A stretch of DNA of 6,266 nucleotides from Deltaproteobacteria bacterium. Lineage in GTDB: Bacteria > Bdellovibrionota > JACOXK01 > 2-02-FULL-40-11. Location: assembly GCA_016193165.1 (NCBI GenBank), contig JACPST010000192.1, positions 1-6,266 of the forward strand, read 5' to 3'. The notes below the pieces were generated by a model, which saw nothing but the letters and a program-made list of their open reading frames with translations, made no database searches and had not been told where the DNA came from. Position 1 is the first letter of the stretch; each line of letters opens with the position of its first letter. Below, one piece after another: positions 5,563 through 6,266 of the stretch. Made by a program: the position numbers and the translations under genes.

Positions 5563-6266
5563 TTATTATGAAGTTTGGTGGGACGTCCGTAGGTGATAGC
5601 ATCCAAATTAAAAAAGTCGGAGAAATTGTAGCTTCTGACCTTTCTCGCCATCCCTTAGTGGTTGTTTCTGCTTTAAGTGGCGCCACCCATCATCTTTTGG
5701 AGCTCGTTCATCTCACAACTCAAAAGAAAAAAGTTTCTTTAACAGAACTCATTCAAAGACATAAAAACGTTCTTCAAGAATTAAAGCTTTCCGACTCTCT
5801 TTTGGATGAGGAAATAGAAGAAGTCACCGCTCTTTTTAGAGGAATCTCTTTACTTGAAGAATGCAGCCCCAAAACAAAAGATCGAATCTTAGCCTTTGGA
5901 GAACGTTGTTCCTGCAAAATTGTAGCCAGTTATTTAAATTCTGTTTTACCCAAATCCACTTTAGCTATTTTTTCTTATGATTTAGGACTTCAAACGACTT
6001 CTCAATTTGGCCAAGCCATACCCCTGAAAGAATCCGACCCTGTCATTCAAGCTTCTGTATCGCGCCACAAAGAAAAACTCATTGTCACAACTGGTTTTAT
6101 TGCTAAAGACCTTGAAGGAAATATCACAACTCTAGGACGAGGAGGAAGTGACTATTCGGCTTCTTTGATTGGCGCAGCGCTTCACGCAGAGGAAATTCAA
6201 ATATGGACCGATGTGAGCGGTATCATGACAGCCGACCCCAGAGTGGTTTCCAACGCCAGACCCATT
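5559..6266 (+). CDS. lysC: Aspartokinase LysC (3' partial)
   Basis: This enzyme phosphorylates L-aspartate, the first step of the lysine, threonine and methionine pathway. The frame is open to the right edge: 236 codons of a protein that usually has about 400-470 residues. The visible part is the amino-acid kinase domain with Lys-Phe-Gly-Gly-Thr-Ser-Val at 5-11, Phe-Gly-Glu-Arg at 113-116, Thr-Thr-Leu-Gly-Arg-Gly-Gly-Ser-Asp-Tyr-Ser at 190-200 and Trp-Thr-Asp-Val-Ser-Gly-Ile-Met-Thr-Ala-Asp-Pro-Arg at 216-228. A helical insert at about 55-105, between the first two motifs, points to the E. coli LysC/ThrA-like subclass rather than the shorter Bacillus/alphaproteobacterial type. The regulatory ACT domains, which would bind lysine or threonine, lie beyond the window, so feedback control and any C-terminal fusion cannot be judged. 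The ATG at 5559 overlaps the lysA stop (ATGA), with a weak GGTGA at 5548-5552. Met4 at 5568 is an alternative start. Confidence 0.95.
   Translation, partial: MIIMKFGGTSVGDSIQIKKVGEIVASDLSRHPLVVVSALSGATHHLLELVHLTTQKKKVSLTELIQRHKNVLQELKLSDSLLDEEIEEVTALFRGISLLEECSPKTKDRILAFGERCSCKIVASYLNSVLPKSTLAIFSYDLGLQTTSQFGQAIPLKESDPVIQASVSRHKEKLIVTTGFIAKDLEGNITTLGRGGSDYSASLIGAALHAEEIQIWTDVSGIMTADPRVVSNARPI

Overview
The window looks like ordinary bacterial chromosome of low-to-moderate GC (about 40-43% judged by eye). It is densely packed, with start/stop overlaps inside operons. The lysine genes and the tRNA-Arg without an encoded CCA would suit a Gram-negative proteobacterium. The C-terminal half of the LysA protein reads much like alphaproteobacterial DAP decarboxylases. 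This taxonomic guess is weak because no rRNA or marker gene is present.

Positions 1-4102 (+) are the 3' part of an operon for a membrane-bound respiratory complex related to group 4 [NiFe] hydrogenases and complex I. Its genes are a HyfE-like membrane subunit (5' end outside the window), a HyfF-like proton-channel subunit, a HycE/HyfG-like large subunit, and a single protein joining a two-[4Fe-4S] ferredoxin domain to a HycG/NuoB-like small subunit. The large subunit lacks all four cysteines that bind the NiFe site. The small subunit keeps its cluster cysteines, and the membrane subunit keeps its charged proton-path residues. This is the signature of the energy-converting hydrogenase-related (Ehr) complexes. 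It is probably an ion-translocating redox complex with an unknown electron partner, not a hydrogenase.

Positions 4106-4305 hold a tRNA-Arg(CCG) gene on the minus strand, only three bases from the end of the Ehr operon and pointing into it. Next to it lies a scar made of tRNA pieces: an inverted 17-base copy of the D-arm region and a direct copy of the tRNA 5' end, which together form an imperfect hairpin. This structured spacer is the only DNA between the tRNA and the next operon, so it must carry or adjoin the promoters of both.

Positions 4306-6266 (+) are lysA (diaminopimelate decarboxylase, last step to lysine) followed by lysC (aspartokinase, first step). They overlap by four bases and are probably translationally coupled. 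lysC runs off the window after 236 codons, before its regulatory ACT domains.

The most unusual items are the Ehr complex without NiFe ligands and the tRNA-derived quasi-palindrome in front of lysA. No mobile-element gene, CRISPR array or defence system was seen.
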